64,000 bases of DNA from assembly GCA_963773685.1 (NCBI GenBank), contig CAVZBY010000011.1, positions 310,001 through 374,000 of the forward strand, given 5' to 3'. The notes under the pieces were generated by a model. It was not told the DNA's origin. It did not search any database and saw nothing but the letters and a program-made list of their open reading frames with translations. A program made the position numbers and the translations under genes. The stretch is from JALHVH01 sp963773685 (GTDB lineage: Bacteria; Acidobacteriota; Aminicenantia; Aminicenantales; Saccharicenantaceae). Of the stretch, positions 8,263 through 18,423 are shown piece by piece. How positions within the stretch are numbered: the first letter of the stretch is position 1; each line of letters begins with the position of its first letter.

Positions 8263-9679
8263 ATGATCAGGTTCCACAATACGTTGAGCGGTGAGGTCGA
8301 GCCGTTCGTTCCCATGGTCCCCGGCCGCGTCGGCCTCTACACGTGCGGCCCGACGGTCTACGGCTATCCCCATATCGGCAACTACCGGGCCTACGTCTTC
8401 GAGGACATCCTGAAGCGCTTCCTCCTGTTCTCGGGCTTCGAGGTCACCCACGTCATGAACATCACGGACGTGGACGACAAGACCATCCTCGGCGCCCAGC
8501 GCCGGAAACAGACACTCCGGGAATACACCGAGGCCTTTACCCTGGCCTTTTTCGAGGACTCCGCGACGCTCCGGATCATGCCGGCGTACGCCTACCCCCG
8601 GGCCACGGAGCACATCCCCGAGATGACGGCCCTCATCCGGGGCCTCCTGGACAAGGGCTACGCTTACTACCAAGGAAGGCTCCGTCTATTTCAGCATCGC
8701 CAGGTTCCCGGCCTACGGAAAGCTCTCCAAGATCCGCCTGGACGACCTCGAGCCCGGACGCCGGAGCGACGCGGACGAGTACGAGAAAGAGAACGTCCAT
8801 GACTTCGCCCTCTGGAAAGCGCCCAAGGAGGGAGAACCCTTCTGGGAGACCGATCTGGGGCCCGGCCGGCCCGGATGGCACATCGAATGCTCGGCCATGA
8901 GCACGAAGTACCTGGGGGAGACCTTCGACATCCATTGCGGCGGCGTGGACAACATCTTCCCTCACCACGAGAACGAGATCGCCCAGACCGAAGCGTTCAC
9001 CGGGAAACCCTTCGTCCGGACCTGGATGCACTGCCACCACCTCATCGTGGACGGCGAGAAGATGTCCAAGTCCAAGGGGAATCAGTACACATTGAGGGAT
9101 CTCGTCGCCGCGGGCGTCGACCCGCTCGACCTGCGCTTCCTCCTCCTCGCGACCCATTACCGCAAGATGCTCAACTATACGTCCGACGCCCTGGCTCAGG
9201 CCGCGGCGACCCGGCGACGCCTCCTGGATTTCCTCTACGAGCTCGACCACCGGTCCTTCCCCGCCCCGGGAACCGGGACAGGGACCGAGGAGCTGATCGG
9301 GAAGGCCCGGGAGGGCTTCGTCGCCGGCCTATCCGACGACCTGAACATCTCCGAATCCCTCTCGGCCCTGTTCGAGTTCGTCAGAGAGGTCAATACGCTC
9401 ATCGCCCGGGGAAAGCTCGATACGAAGGGCGCCGAAGCCGCCGCGGCTTTCGTCCGGGACCTTGACGCCGTCCTCGCCGTTCTCCCCCCGAAGGCCGAGG
9501 AGACGCTCCCCGCGGAGCTTGACGCGAAGATCGAGGCGCGGCAGAAGGCCCGGCGGGACAGGGATTTCTCCCTGGCCGACCGGCTGAGGGATGAGCTTCT
9601 CCGGGAAGGGATCGTGCTCGAAGACACCAAGGACGGCGTCCGTTGGAAGAGGGTCAAGCCGGCCGGCCCGGCATCATGA
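8263..9679 (+). CDS. cysS: Cysteine-tRNA ligase; one frameshift
   Basis: Class I aminoacyl-tRNA synthetase charging tRNA-Cys. The N terminus has LYTCGPTVYGYPHIGN (HIGH motif HIGN at residues 37-40, zinc-binding Cys28). The conserved WHIECSAMS and DIHCGGVDNIFPHHENE segments and the KMSKSKGN loop are present, followed by a C-terminal helical domain ending DGVRWKRVKPAGPAS. The frame changes near position 8673, between ...LLDKGYAYYQ and GSVYFSIARFPAYGKLSKIRLDDL. Both halves are well conserved and this enzyme is essential, so a one-base sequencing error is likeliest. The stop overlaps the yraN start (ATGA). The gene is preceded by a promoter whose -10 box is only 8 nt away. Confidence 0.95.
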
Positions 9680-10047
9680 ACGAGGATGAGCGCCGCGAAG
9701 CCTGCGCCCTGGGCCGCCGGGGCGAGGAGATCGCTCTCGAATATCTCCGCCGGAAGGGTTACCGGATCGAAGAGCGCGGTTACCGGCTCTTCCGCGGCGA
9801 GATCGATATCATCGCCCGGGACGGCGATACGCTCGTTTTCGTCGAGGTCAAGGCCCGGGCGACGACGGAGTTCGGCCTCCCCGAGGAGGCCGTGACGCCC
9901 GCCAAGCAGGCCCAGGTCCGAAAGATCGCCCGGGGGTTCCTGGTCGAGCGCAAGCTCGGAGAGCCGGACTGCCGGTTCGACGTCCTCGCCATCCTCGTCC
10001 CCGACGACGGAGACCCGGTCATCACCCACTACGAAAGCGCGTTCTGA
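9676..10047 (+). CDS. yraN: YraN family (UPF0102) endonuclease-like protein
   Basis: 123 residues from the ATG that overlaps the cysS stop. The sequence follows the family pattern: GRRGEEIALEYLRRKGYRIEERGYR, then RGEIDIIARDGDTLVFVEVKAR with the E-x-D...E-x-K arrangement of restriction-endonuclease-like folds, then AVTPAKQAQVRKIARGFL. Members are small predicted nucleases found beside ribosomal or rnhB genes in many bacteria. Function is not firmly established. An earlier in-frame start at 9643 would lie inside cysS and is less likely. Confidence 0.88.
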   Translation: MNEDERREACALGRRGEEIALEYLRRKGYRIEERGYRLFRGEIDIIARDGDTLVFVEVKARATTEFGLPEEAVTPAKQAQVRKIARGFLVERKLGEPDCRFDVLAILVPDDGDPVITHYESAF

Positions 10048-10095
10048 GGAGGCCCCGACCATGAAAGACGCTATTGGAGCCGCGAGGTAACGGAC

Positions 10096-10659
10096 ATGGA
10101 CCGGCGGAACAGCCTGAGGAAGTTCGCCGAATGGGGTTTATGCGCCGGAGCGATGTCCTTCCTGAATTTTGACGATGAAAAGGTCCGCGCCGGCGTCGCT
10201 TCCAATGACGAGCTGAAACGATCGAGATCGCAGAAAGAGTTCATCCAGAACTGGCTGTCCGACCTCCTGGATTCCATGGACAGGGTCCTCGATGAGGAAA
10301 CGAAGGTCAAGCTCATCGAGGGCTGCGGTAAAAGATGCTTCGAGAGGCATCCGTTCAAACAGGACATCGCCGCCAAGGGGAAAGGCGACCTGGAGAAGCT
10401 GATCGAGGCCTATAAGCGGAACTTCGAGATCTGGAAGGACGGGGATATCGTTCACATCCGCTACGGGGAGGTTTCATCCGGATGCTACTGTCCGGCGGCC
10501 AATTACCGGGCGTCGAAGCCGAACGATCTTCATTGCGAATGCACCCGCATGACGCATCAGACGATCTTCGAAACCGCGCTGGGCAGGCCCTTCAAGGTCG
10601 ATATCCTGGAATCGCTCAGGCGCGGCGGAAAGACCTGCCATTTCGCGGTGCACTTATAG
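10096..10659 (+). CDS. Cysteine-rich protein with twin-Arg-like N terminus, function unknown
   Basis: 187 residues. The N terminus (MDRRNSLRKFAEWGLCAGAMSFLNF) resembles a twin-arginine-type signal, with RR followed by a short hydrophobic stretch, but it is not a perfect Tat motif. The body has clustered cysteines: GCGKRCFERH, SGCYCPAANY, HCECTRM and a terminal GGKTCHF. The spacing suggests a metal or iron-sulfur site or redox pairs. The closing segment (VDILESLRRGGKTCHFAVHL) resembles the Gly-Gly-x-x-Cys-x-Phe ending seen in thiazoline-carboxylate-hydrolase and 4-vinyl-reductase-like domains; that resemblance is from memory. It stands alone between yraN and the TonB receptor and has lower GC than its neighbours by eye. 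Confidence 0.6.
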   Translation: MDRRNSLRKFAEWGLCAGAMSFLNFDDEKVRAGVASNDELKRSRSQKEFIQNWLSDLLDSMDRVLDEETKVKLIEGCGKRCFERHPFKQDIAAKGKGDLEKLIEAYKRNFEIWKDGDIVHIRYGEVSSGCYCPAANYRASKPNDLHCECTRMTHQTIFETALGRPFKVDILESLRRGGKTCHFAVHL

Positions 10660-10696
10660 GATCGTCCAAGGCCTGTTTCGACAGACTCCGGGTCGC

Positions 10697-12887
10697 TTAA
10701 AAAGCGAACGCGGCTCCGATGACCAGGCTTCTTCCCGGCTCTTCCATAGCTTCGGCGTCGGGCCGGGCGACGTAAGCCGCATTGAGGAGGTTCCCGAGGC
10801 GGGCAAAGAAGCTCAGGGAGGGCGACAGCCTGTAGGCCGCCCGGGCGTTGATGACGGTCGAGGCAGGGACGGCGATCTCCGCCGGCCCCGGATCGCTCTT
10901 ATCCAGCCGGAACGCGGCGTCGATCTCCGCCGATAAGCGTCCGACCCAAGCCTTCGTCCCGGCAAGGAACTGGACCGGAGGGACGTCGTTCAAGGCGGCA
11001 TCCGCCGCGGCGCTCCTCCCCCGGATGGCAAACATGTTCCCGAAGACCTTCCAGCCGGGCAGGGGGAAATATTCGACCTCGAGCTCGACGCCCCTCAAGC
11101 GGCCCTTGTCGATGTTCCCATACGTGTAGAGCCCCGGGGATACGGTATATCTCTCGATCATGGCGTCGATGGCGTAAGCGAATCCGTAGAGCCCGGCGAA
11201 GAACCGGCGCCCGTAGAACCGGAATCCCCCGTCGACGTTCAGGCTCGTCTCGGGCTTCAAGCCGGGCTGGGCGATGATGAAACCCCGCCCGCTGATCCCC
11301 GTGTAGTATCGTTCGTTCAGGCTCGGGACCCGGTAGGCCCGGGCCACGTTGATGAATCCCACGAAATTCGTCGTGAGCTTCAGCGATGCCGCAAGGAAGC
11401 CCGTGGCCTTGCCGTCGCGCGTCGCGACCGAAGGACCGCCTCCGGGGGCCGCCTCCATGGACAAGCGGTCCCAGCGGATGCCTCCGACGAGGTCCAGGTT
11501 CCGCAGACCCGCATAATCCACCGCAACGAACAGGCCCGCGTCCGTCCGGCGGCCCCGGGCATAAGGGAGCTCGCCGGAGACGCCCGTGACCGCTCCGTCG
11601 GAAGCGAACGTCGTGTCGCGGGTCACAGCCTCCGCGCCCGCCTGGCCGAAGAGGTCGGCCCCGGCCTCCAGGCGCATATCGGATCCGAGCTTCCTCGCGA
11701 ACGTCAGCTGGACGCCGTATTCCGTGCTCCGGGTCCGGCTCGTCGACGTCTTCGCCCTGTATCCTTCGATGCGGTCGGTCCGCGTTTCGAGCGAATTGGG
11801 ATCGACGAAAGCCTCGAAGGAAAGCTCGCCGGAGGCGATCCTCTTCTCGGTCCAGCGGAGCTGGAAGAGGTTCCGGCGCTCCTCGGGATACCATGTCGGC
11901 TTGACCCGGCTGTCCCTGTTCGGCTTGCCGATGTCCCTGCCGCGGGCCCCGAGGAAGCCCGCCTCGATCTCCCGCTTTTCGGTCCGGTGAACGACCTTGG
12001 CCAGCAGGCTGCCTTGGGAGAATCTGGACTGAAGGACCCGGCCCGAGGGCGAGGCATAATCCTCGGCGTCGACTCCTTGAAAGGACAGGAGGAATCCGGT
12101 CGCGCCCGTCCCCGCTTCGAGGGAGAGTCCGGCGCCTTTCTCGGAGTTCACGGTCCCGTAGCGGGCCTGGACCCTTCCCCGAATCCCCGGCCGGAGTTCC
12201 GGTTCGCGCGTCAGGATGTGGATGACGCCGCCGATGGCGTCCGAGCCGTAAAGGACGGACGCCGGGCTTCTCAAGACCTCGATGCGCTCGACGTCCTCGG
12301 GGCTGATGAAGGACGCGTTCGGGCCGGTCCGGCGCTCGCTCGAGATGCGGGCGTCGTCGACGAGGTAGAGGACGCGGCGTCGCGCCAGCCCGCGGACCGA
12401 GGGGACGAGCGAGAAGCCGCCCGATCCAAGCGCCGAGACCCCGGGCGTCGCGGCCAGCCCTTCGGTGATGTTGGAAGGCATCGCCTCCGCCAGCGCTCCC
12501 TTCGATACCACGGTTTCCGCGACGGGGAGAGCCGCGCGGGCCTCGGGATGGCGGAGGGCGGTGACGACGATCTCTTCCTTCCGGCGGACGACGGGGAGAA
12601 TCCGGAGGAGGACGGTGCGGGCAAGGTCCTTCTTCGGGATGTCGAACTCCTGTTCGTAGTAGTCGGGATGGATGACCTCGAGCCTGACGCGGGCGCCTTC
12701 CGCCAGATCCAGGGCGAAGGCGCCTCCGGCATCCGTGACAGTCCCGCGCTCCGCTCGGCCGGTGGAGGACGACGGCCCCCGCCACGGGCGTTCCTTCAGG
12801 AGTGACGACGGTCCCCCGGACCTCGAAGGCCCGGGCCGCAACGGCGACGGAGGCGAGGAGGAGCATCGCCAGGACGATCTTTTTCAT
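10697..12887 (-). CDS. TonB-dependent outer-membrane receptor with carboxypeptidase-regulatory-like domain; one frameshift
   Basis: About 729 residues. Signal peptide MKKIVLAMLLLASVAVAARA, then a carboxypeptidase-regulatory-like domain (VRGTVVTPEGTPVAGAVV ... GTVTDAGGAFALDLAEGARVRLEVIHPDYYEQEF). Next are the TonB-interacting segment (EEIVVTALRHPEA) and the plug domain (AEAMPSNITEGLAATPGVSALG, VEVLRSPASVLYGSDAIGGVIHI). A 22-strand-type barrel ends LVIGAAFAF with the terminal aromatic expected of outer-membrane barrels. A break near 12765 splits the N-terminal domain. It probably imports a siderophore, cobalamin or similar ligand; nothing in the context tells which. It begins 8 nt after the folK stop on the same strand. 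Confidence 0.88.
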
Positions 12888-12895
12888 TTCCGGCC

Positions 12896-13462
12896 CTAAT
12901 GGACGGTGGAGCGGGCGCCGGACGGAACCCGGACGGTCGCCCGTTTCGCCGGTCGCACGACCGCCCGTCGAACGGAGGGCGCCGGCCCGAGCTTCCGGAC
13001 CACGGCGCGGTCCTTGGATATCTTCGCCAACACGTCGATCCGCTCGTGGAGCTTGGGGTGAACGGCGTGGGGCGCGATCTCGAGCAGAGGGACGAGGACG
13101 AAATTCCGCCGGTCTATCCGGGGATGGGGGATCATCAGCCGGCGCGTCTGGACGATCGTCTTCCCCGCGAGGAGGATATCGATGTCGATCGTCCGAGGGC
13201 CCTTGTCGACGGCCGGCGCCCGCTTCATCACCCGTTCGATGGACTTGACGACGGTCAGGAGGGCCAGCGGATTGTAGGGGGCGTCGACCTCGAGCACCTG
13301 GTTGTAGAACCACGGCTGGTCCGGGACGTCCACGGGCTCGGTCCTGTAGACCGACGAGGACCGGAGGATGGAGATCCCGTTCTCCCTGAGAAGACCGGCC
13401 GCCCGGCCGAGGTTCGCCCTCTTCCTTCCCAGGTTGCTGCCGAGAGACAAAAAGTACTTCAC
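12896..13462 (-). CDS. folK: 2-amino-4-hydroxy-6-hydroxymethyldihydropteridine pyrophosphokinase
   Basis: 188 residues. It starts MKYFLSLGSNLGRKRANL, has SSVYRTEPVDVPDQPWFYNQV, and carries the signature GPRTIDIDILLAGKTIV (catalytic and Mg-binding Asp pair) and IPHPRIDRRNFVLVPLLEIAP. It transfers pyrophosphate from ATP to the pterin in folate synthesis. After about residue 150 a basic extension (VRRAVVRPAKRATVRVP) goes beyond the usual length of about 160. It is transcribed divergently from the cysteine desulfurase gene and is followed by the TonB receptor. Confidence 0.93.
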   Translation of the reverse strand: MKYFLSLGSNLGRKRANLGRAAGLLRENGISILRSSSVYRTEPVDVPDQPWFYNQVLEVDAPYNPLALLTVVKSIERVMKRAPAVDKGPRTIDIDILLAGKTIVQTRRLMIPHPRIDRRNFVLVPLLEIAPHAVHPKLHERIDVLAKISKDRAVVRKLGPAPSVRRAVVRPAKRATVRVPSGARSTVH

Positions 13463-13594
13463 GCCGGTCGTCTTTCGAAGTCCCTCATGTTAGCACCTTT
13501 TCCGGGGCTTTCAAAGGCCCCGAGCGCATTATTTCGTTTGATTTCCCGGACCGCCCATCGGTTAGTATGGGGACTCTCGAAACGGAGGCGAACC

Positions 13595-14766
13595 ATGAGC
13601 AGAGCTCATCTTCCTTGATAACGGCGCGACGTCCTTCCCGAAGCCCGAGGAAGTCTACACGTTCATGGACCATTTCTACAGGAATTTCGGGGTCAACCCG
13701 GGCCGTTCCGGCTACGATCTCTGCCTCGAGACGGCCGACCTCGTCGAGAACACCCGAAAGATGCTGGCGGGCTTCTTCAACGGCCGTCATCCCGAAAGGC
13801 TCTGCTTCTCCTACAATTCGACCGATGCCCTGAACCTCATCCTCTTCGGGATGCTCAAGCCCGGCGATCACGCCGTGACGACCGCCCTGGAGCACAACTC
13901 CGTCCTCCGCCCGCTCTATCATCTGTCGCAGGCCGGCGTCGCTGTGGACCATGTCCCGTTCGACGGGGCCGGATTCGTCGATCCCGACGAGATCGCCAAG
14001 CGGATCGGACCGAGACACGAAGCTCGTCGTCGTCAATCACGCCTCCAACGTCATCGGCACCGTCCAGCCCATCCGGGAGATCGGGAAGATCTGTCGCGAG
14101 CGCGGCGTCTTCTTCGTCATCGACGCCTCCCAGTCGGCGGGCAAGGTCCCCATCGACGTCGAGGACGCCTGCGTCGACGTCGTGGCCTTCACCGGGCACA
14201 AGTCGCTTCTGGGCCCGACGGGCATCGGCGGGCTCTACGTCCGGGAAGGGATCGACATCCGCTTCACCCGGGCGGGCGGGACGGGAGTCCGCTCCGCCGT
14301 CCGGACGCACCTCGAGGAGTATCCCTATAGGCTCGAGTACGGGACCTTGAACATCCTCGGGGTCGCCGGCCTCCACGCCGGGGTGAAATGGGTCCTGGAC
14401 AAGGGCCTGGCCGCTCTGCACGCGCAGGAAATGGCCCTCACCCGCAAGCTCCGGGACGGTTTACGGGAGATCGACGGCGTCACGCTCTACTGCCAGGACG
14501 ACCTCGCCGGCCACATCAGCGTCCTCGCCTTCAACGTGGACGGGATGGAAGCCATGAACGTCGGGACCATCCTCGACGTCGACCATGGCATCGCCTGCCG
14601 GACGGGACTCCACTGCGCTCCGCTCGTTCACGAACAGCTGGGGACGGACAAGCTCCACGGCGCGGTCCGCTTCGGCATAGGCCCTTTCAACACCGAAGCC
14701 CACATCGACGCGGCCGTCGCCGCCGTCGCCGACATCGCCTCCATGGCGCGCAAAGCTCATAAATAA
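13595..14766 (+). CDS. Cysteine desulfurase family (class V aminotransferase fold) protein; two frameshifts
   Basis: The PLP enzyme follows the pattern IFLDNGATSFPKPEEVYTFM ... NPGRSGYDLCLETADLVENTRKMLAGFF. The PLP-binding lysine is in FTGHKSLLGPTGIGGLY, and a C-terminal active-site loop reads CRTGLHCAPLVHEQLGT with the candidate persulfide-forming Cys. These features fit the SufS-like cysteine desulfurase family protein subgroup. The ATG at 13595 gives MSRA, then the frame slips near 13605 and again near 14018. Conserved sequence on all sides points to sequencing error. It may supply sulfur for clusters or tRNA thiolation; a DsrC/TusE-type sulfur carrier is encoded next door in convergent orientation. 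Confidence 0.85.
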
Positions 14767-14807
14767 TCGCCGGGTCCCGACGGACGAAGGACGGAGGGGA
14801 TATCGCC

Positions 14808-15128
14808 TCAGACGCAGCCGTCGGGCTTCGGCAATCCCGCTACCATGCAGGCGCCCTTGGCGGGGCCGGAGGGGAAGAGCTCGAAGATCCGCTTGAGGGG
14901 GAGGCCCGTGGCCTGGCACATCTTCCGGACCATCGGGGCCTGGCCGTTGGCGACGTAGTGGCTCCGGATGAACGTGACCACCGCCCAGTGCTCGGGGGAC
15001 ATGGCTCCAATGCCCTCCCGCGCCCGGGCCAGGACGGCGGCGATCTCCTGCGACCACTCATCGGGGTGCGACATGAACCCTTCCTCGTTGATCTCGATCC
15101 GGATCTCCTTATCCTCGATGACGGGCAT
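14808..15128 (-). CDS. DsrC/TusE family sulfur-carrier protein with both redox cysteines
   Basis: 106 residues from the ATG at 15128, which has a strong ribosome binding site (GAGAGGAGAAAGCC). An upstream in-frame start would add a poorly conserved leader. The protein shows the family pattern GFMSHPDEWSQEIAAVLAR, MSPEHWAVVTFIRSHYVANGQAP, and the C-terminal arm KGACMVAGLPKPDGCV. That arm has a penultimate Cys and a second Cys eleven positions before it. TusE proteins keep only the penultimate Cys, while true DsrC has both and forms a trisulfide with sulfite-derived sulfur. No dsrAB is in the window. It may act with the cysteine desulfurase, or with the HdrD-type fusion at 57338, as a thiol-disulfide carrier (inference). 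Confidence 0.9.
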   Translation of the reverse strand: MPVIEDKEIRIEINEEGFMSHPDEWSQEIAAVLARAREGIGAMSPEHWAVVTFIRSHYVANGQAPMVRKMCQATGLPLKRIFELFPSGPAKGACMVAGLPKPDGCV

Positions 15129-15210
15129 GGCTTTCTCCTCTCCCGGAAAATGAAGAGCCATTATAGCCGGAACGCCTCCGGACGCCAAGAGATTCTTCCC
15201 GACGGGGGGC

Positions 15211-15968
15211 CTATTCCTCGACCGTGACCGAGGGATGATCGCTCAGCGGATTGATGCGCGCGGCCAGGGAGAAAAGGAACGGGTAATTCTCCTTGAGGTG
15301 CTCCGCATAGACGAGCCAGGCCACCGTGACCTGGGAATAGGCCCTCCTGGCGTCGCCCTTCAGGTGGTTGACATCCGCCGGCGGAAGGCCCTCGAGATCC
15401 CCCTCCCGGAACTCCAGCTCCTCGGCCAGGTGGAACACGGCCCATAGGAGGTCGGTGAAGCGGTCGTGTTCGAGCAGGCTCGGGTTCTCCAGGAGCCGTA
15501 CCATGAAATCGCGCTCCTTTCCCAGGAAGGCTCTCAGATCGCGGAGCACGGCCGGCGAAAGGTCCATCTCGTAGGGAAAGGCCGCGGCCGCGTCTTCCGC
15601 TTTCACGAAATCCGCGTGCTTCCAGGCCGGACGGATCGCGCACCGGGCCCTGAGGTCCTCCGCGTGCGCGACGCACGGAGCGAACCGCTTGAGGAGCTGG
15701 AGCCCGACCTCGCTGAAGAAGGCTCCGATGACCATGTTGAGCTTCTCGAGCATCGCCCGCTTCTCCCGCCGGGCGAGCAGGCGCTCGATGAACACGATGA
15801 CCACGAGGACGTTCAGGAACATGAACCCGATATCCATGACCAGGTAGAAGAAGATGTGCCGGAGGTCCCGGAAGATGAGGTAGTGGATGACGTAGGTGAC
15901 GAGGGAGAGCCCGACGAAGACGAGGGACACCGGCAGGAGCCAGGACTCGGGCCGCTGCGGGGCTTCAT
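15211..15968 (-). CDS. Membrane protein of unknown function, coupled to the PhoR-type kinase; one frameshift near the start
   Basis: About 250 residues. The N terminus (PQRPESWLLPVSLVFVGLSLVTYVIHYLIF) and a second hydrophobic stretch (IFFYLVMDIGFMFLNVLVVIVFIERLL) make two transmembrane helices. A cytoplasmic, mostly helical domain of about 170 residues follows (REKRAMLEKLNMVIGAFFSEVGLQLLKRF ... AEELEFREGDLEGLP). Family not recognised. An ATG at 15968 overlaps the kinase stop (ATGA). Restoring one base in the C run just after it puts that ATG in frame; otherwise a GTG at 15930 is the first start. Its place directly after the response regulator and kinase suggests a role linked to that signalling operon. 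Confidence 0.65.
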
Positions 15969-17708
15969 GGATTTCCCGCCGGGAGCGTGATGGTAAAAGT
16001 ACGGATCCTTCGCCGAGACGGCTGGATACGTCGATCCGTCCGCCGTGCGCCTGGACGACGTGCTTGACGATGGACAGCCCCAGGCCCGGTCCCGCCGAGC
16101 TTCCGCGACCGGGACTTGTCGACCACGTAGAATCTCTCGAAGATGTGAGGCAGGTGCTCTTCGGGAATCCCGATCCCGGTGTCGCGGACCTCGATGACGA
16201 ACTCCTCTCCCCGGGCGGACAGGGACACGGTCACGGATCCCTTCTCGGTCGCCTTGAGGGCGTTATCGACGAGGTTGACGAGCATCTGTTCAAGCCTGAA
16301 CGCGTCCCCGCGGACCGGGGCGAGGGCGCGGATCCGGACCGTCAGCTCGAGACGGACGCCCTTGGCTTCGGCCTTGGCCGCGAACAGGGCGAGGACGCTC
16401 GCGGCGAGCGCTTTCATGTCGACGTCCGACGGACTCGAGCCTGGCGCTCCGGTCCTCGATCTCGGCGAGGGTCATCAGGTCCTGGACGATGCCGATCATC
16501 CGGTCGGTGTTCCGGCCGATGATCTCGAGAAGCCCTTGTCTTCCTGCCTGCGCGTTCTCTTCGAGGGCCTCGACGAAGCCCTTGATGGCCGTGAGCGGCG
16601 TCCGGAGCTCATGCGAGGCGTTGAGGACGAGGTCCTTCTTCATCCGCTCGGCGTCGCGGATCTCGCTGAGGTCGTGGATGGTGACGACGACGCGCTCCCG
16701 CGAAGGCAGGAACGCCGCGCCGCAGAGGAAGGACCGGTCCTTCAGCGCGACCTCGTCGGAGGCCTTGGTCCGGTCCTCTTTGACCCTCCGGACGAGCTCG
16801 ATGAACCGCGTCGCCCGGACGACCTCCCAATAGTACCGGCCTTCGGGAGCCGGCTCGGCGACGACCGTCCGGAACTTCTCGTTGATGAGGATGATCCGGT
16901 CGTCCCGGTCGATGACGCAGAAGGCCGTCCTGGATGGACGACAGGATGCTGTCGAGCTCCTCGCGCCGTTCCTCGCAGGTCGCGAACATCGATTTCAGGT
17001 CCGCCGTCATCGTATTGAAGCTCCGGGCGAAGTCGGCGAATTCGCCCTTGTTCCGGAGCGAGACCTTGGCTTCGAAATCGCCCCCGGCCACTTTACGGGA
17101 GGCCGTGACGAATTCCCGGACGGGCCCGGAGATCGACCGCGAGAAGAAGAGCATGGCCAGGAAGACGAGGGCCATGACGGCCAGGGCCGTCCCGACGATC
17201 CTCCGCCTGAGGTGGGCGAGCAGGTCGTCGATGTCCTTCATGAACCGGCTCAGCCGGAGGGCCCCGACGACCTTCCCGTCCTCGAACAGGGGGAAGCTCA
17301 TATAGAGCATGTCGGCTTTGACCGTGGAGCTGCGCCGGACGGCCCGGGCTGGTCTCGCCCTTCAGGGATCGAAAGACCTCGGGCCGGTATTGATGGCTTT
17401 CCATTCGGTCCGGCGCCTCTTCGGAATCGGCCAGGACCGTCCCAGTCGCATCGACGACCGTGATCCTGACACGGACCTCCGCGGTCGAGGTCCCTGACGA
17501 AGAGTTCGAGGGCCTCCGCGCGATCCCTGCTTCAGGTCGGAGACGATCGTCGGCTTGAGGACCTCGGCCAGGTTCCCCAGATGGGCCGCCTGATCGTCGA
17601 GATAGGCGGACCGGATCGCCCGGAACGAGAACAGGAGGATGAGGCAGCGGACGCGGCGATGATGAGACAGAACCCCCCGAAGATCCTGAGAAACAGCTTA
17701 TTCTTCAT
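15965..17708 (-). CDS. phoR: PhoR-type sensor histidine kinase; multiple frameshifts
   Basis: Start MKNKLFLRIFGGFCLIIA overlaps the response-regulator stop (ATGA). Reading across several frames gives an N-terminal membrane helix, a periplasmic region and a second helix (GTALAVMALVFLAMLFF). A HAMP domain (SGPVREFVTASRKVAGGDFEAKV) and a PAS-like region follow. The HisKA H-box is LVLNASHELRTPLTAIKGFVE, and the ATPase domain has LVNLVDNALKATEKGS, VRDTGIGIPEEHLPHIFERFYVVDKSRSRKLGGTG. At least six indels interrupt it, including near 17320, 16925, 16440 and 16100. All catalytic boxes survive, so sequencing error is likely. Its position beside pst-phoU supports a phosphate-sensing role. Confidence 0.82.
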
Positions 17709-18389
17709 GGTTCCAGCTTGTACCCCGCTCCGCGAACGTTTCGGATGATGTCCCCCACCGGCCCAGCTTCCGGCGAAGGTTCCGATGTGGACGTCGATGG
17801 TCCTGTCGGTGACGACCTTCGCGTCGCCCCACAGCAGGTCGAGCAGCCGGTCCCGGGACAGGACGCGGCCGACGCTCGAGGCGAGCGCGTCGAGGATCCC
17901 GAACTCGGCGGCGTCAGGTCGAGCCGCACGCCGTCGGCGCTGACCTCGCGGCGGTCGCGATCGATGACGAGGGCGTCGCCGATCTGGGTCCTGCGGCCCC
18001 CGCCGCCGGCCGTTTCCCCGGCTCTCCTGAGGACGGCCCTCACCCGGGCCGTGAGCTCCCGGGCGGAGAACGGCTTGGTCAGGTAGTCGTCGGCCCCCAT
18101 CTCCAGTCCGAGGACGCGGTCCGCCTCAGCGGCTTCGAGCGGTGAGCATGATGACGGGGATCCCCGACCAGGCCTCCGAACGCTTGAGGATCCGGAAGAT
18201 CTCCAGGCCGTCGGTCCCGGGAAGCATCAGGTCGAGGATGAGGAGGTCGGGAGCATGGCTCCGGAGGTAGGCGAACAGCCCTTCGGGATCGGCGAAGGCC
18301 GCGACCGAAAAGCCCGCGCTCCCGAGATGGAGCTTGAGGAGCGCGAGGATATCCTCCTCGTCGTCGAGAACGGCGATGGTCCGGTTCAC
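17705..18389 (-). CDS. phoB: PhoB/OmpR-type response regulator; multiple frameshifts
   Basis: GTG start at 18389: VNRTIAVLDDEEDILALLKLHLGSAGF, with phosphoacceptor Asp in LLILDLMLPGTDGLEI, then PVIMLTARS and DDYLTKPFSARELTARVRAVLRR. The DNA-binding winged helix is visible in pieces (DRDRREVSADGVRLDLT, then a C-terminal IIRNVRGAGYKLEP). Breaks occur near 18125, 17920 and 17765. The gene overlaps the kinase gene by 4 nt. A sigma-70-type promoter lies just upstream. As the partner of the PhoR-type kinase it probably activates the porin-pst operon, where 11-nt direct repeats occur upstream. Confidence 0.83.
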
Positions 18390-18423
18390 TGCGCCTTTTC
18401 CTGCCGATGACGGCTGCGGGGAT

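Noticed and set aside
13500..13525. A terminator-like GGGGCTTTC/AAAGGCCCC hairpin between folK and the cysteine desulfurase gene
   Set aside because: The genes diverge from this gap, so a terminator is unlikely; the stem is imperfect and no T tract follows.
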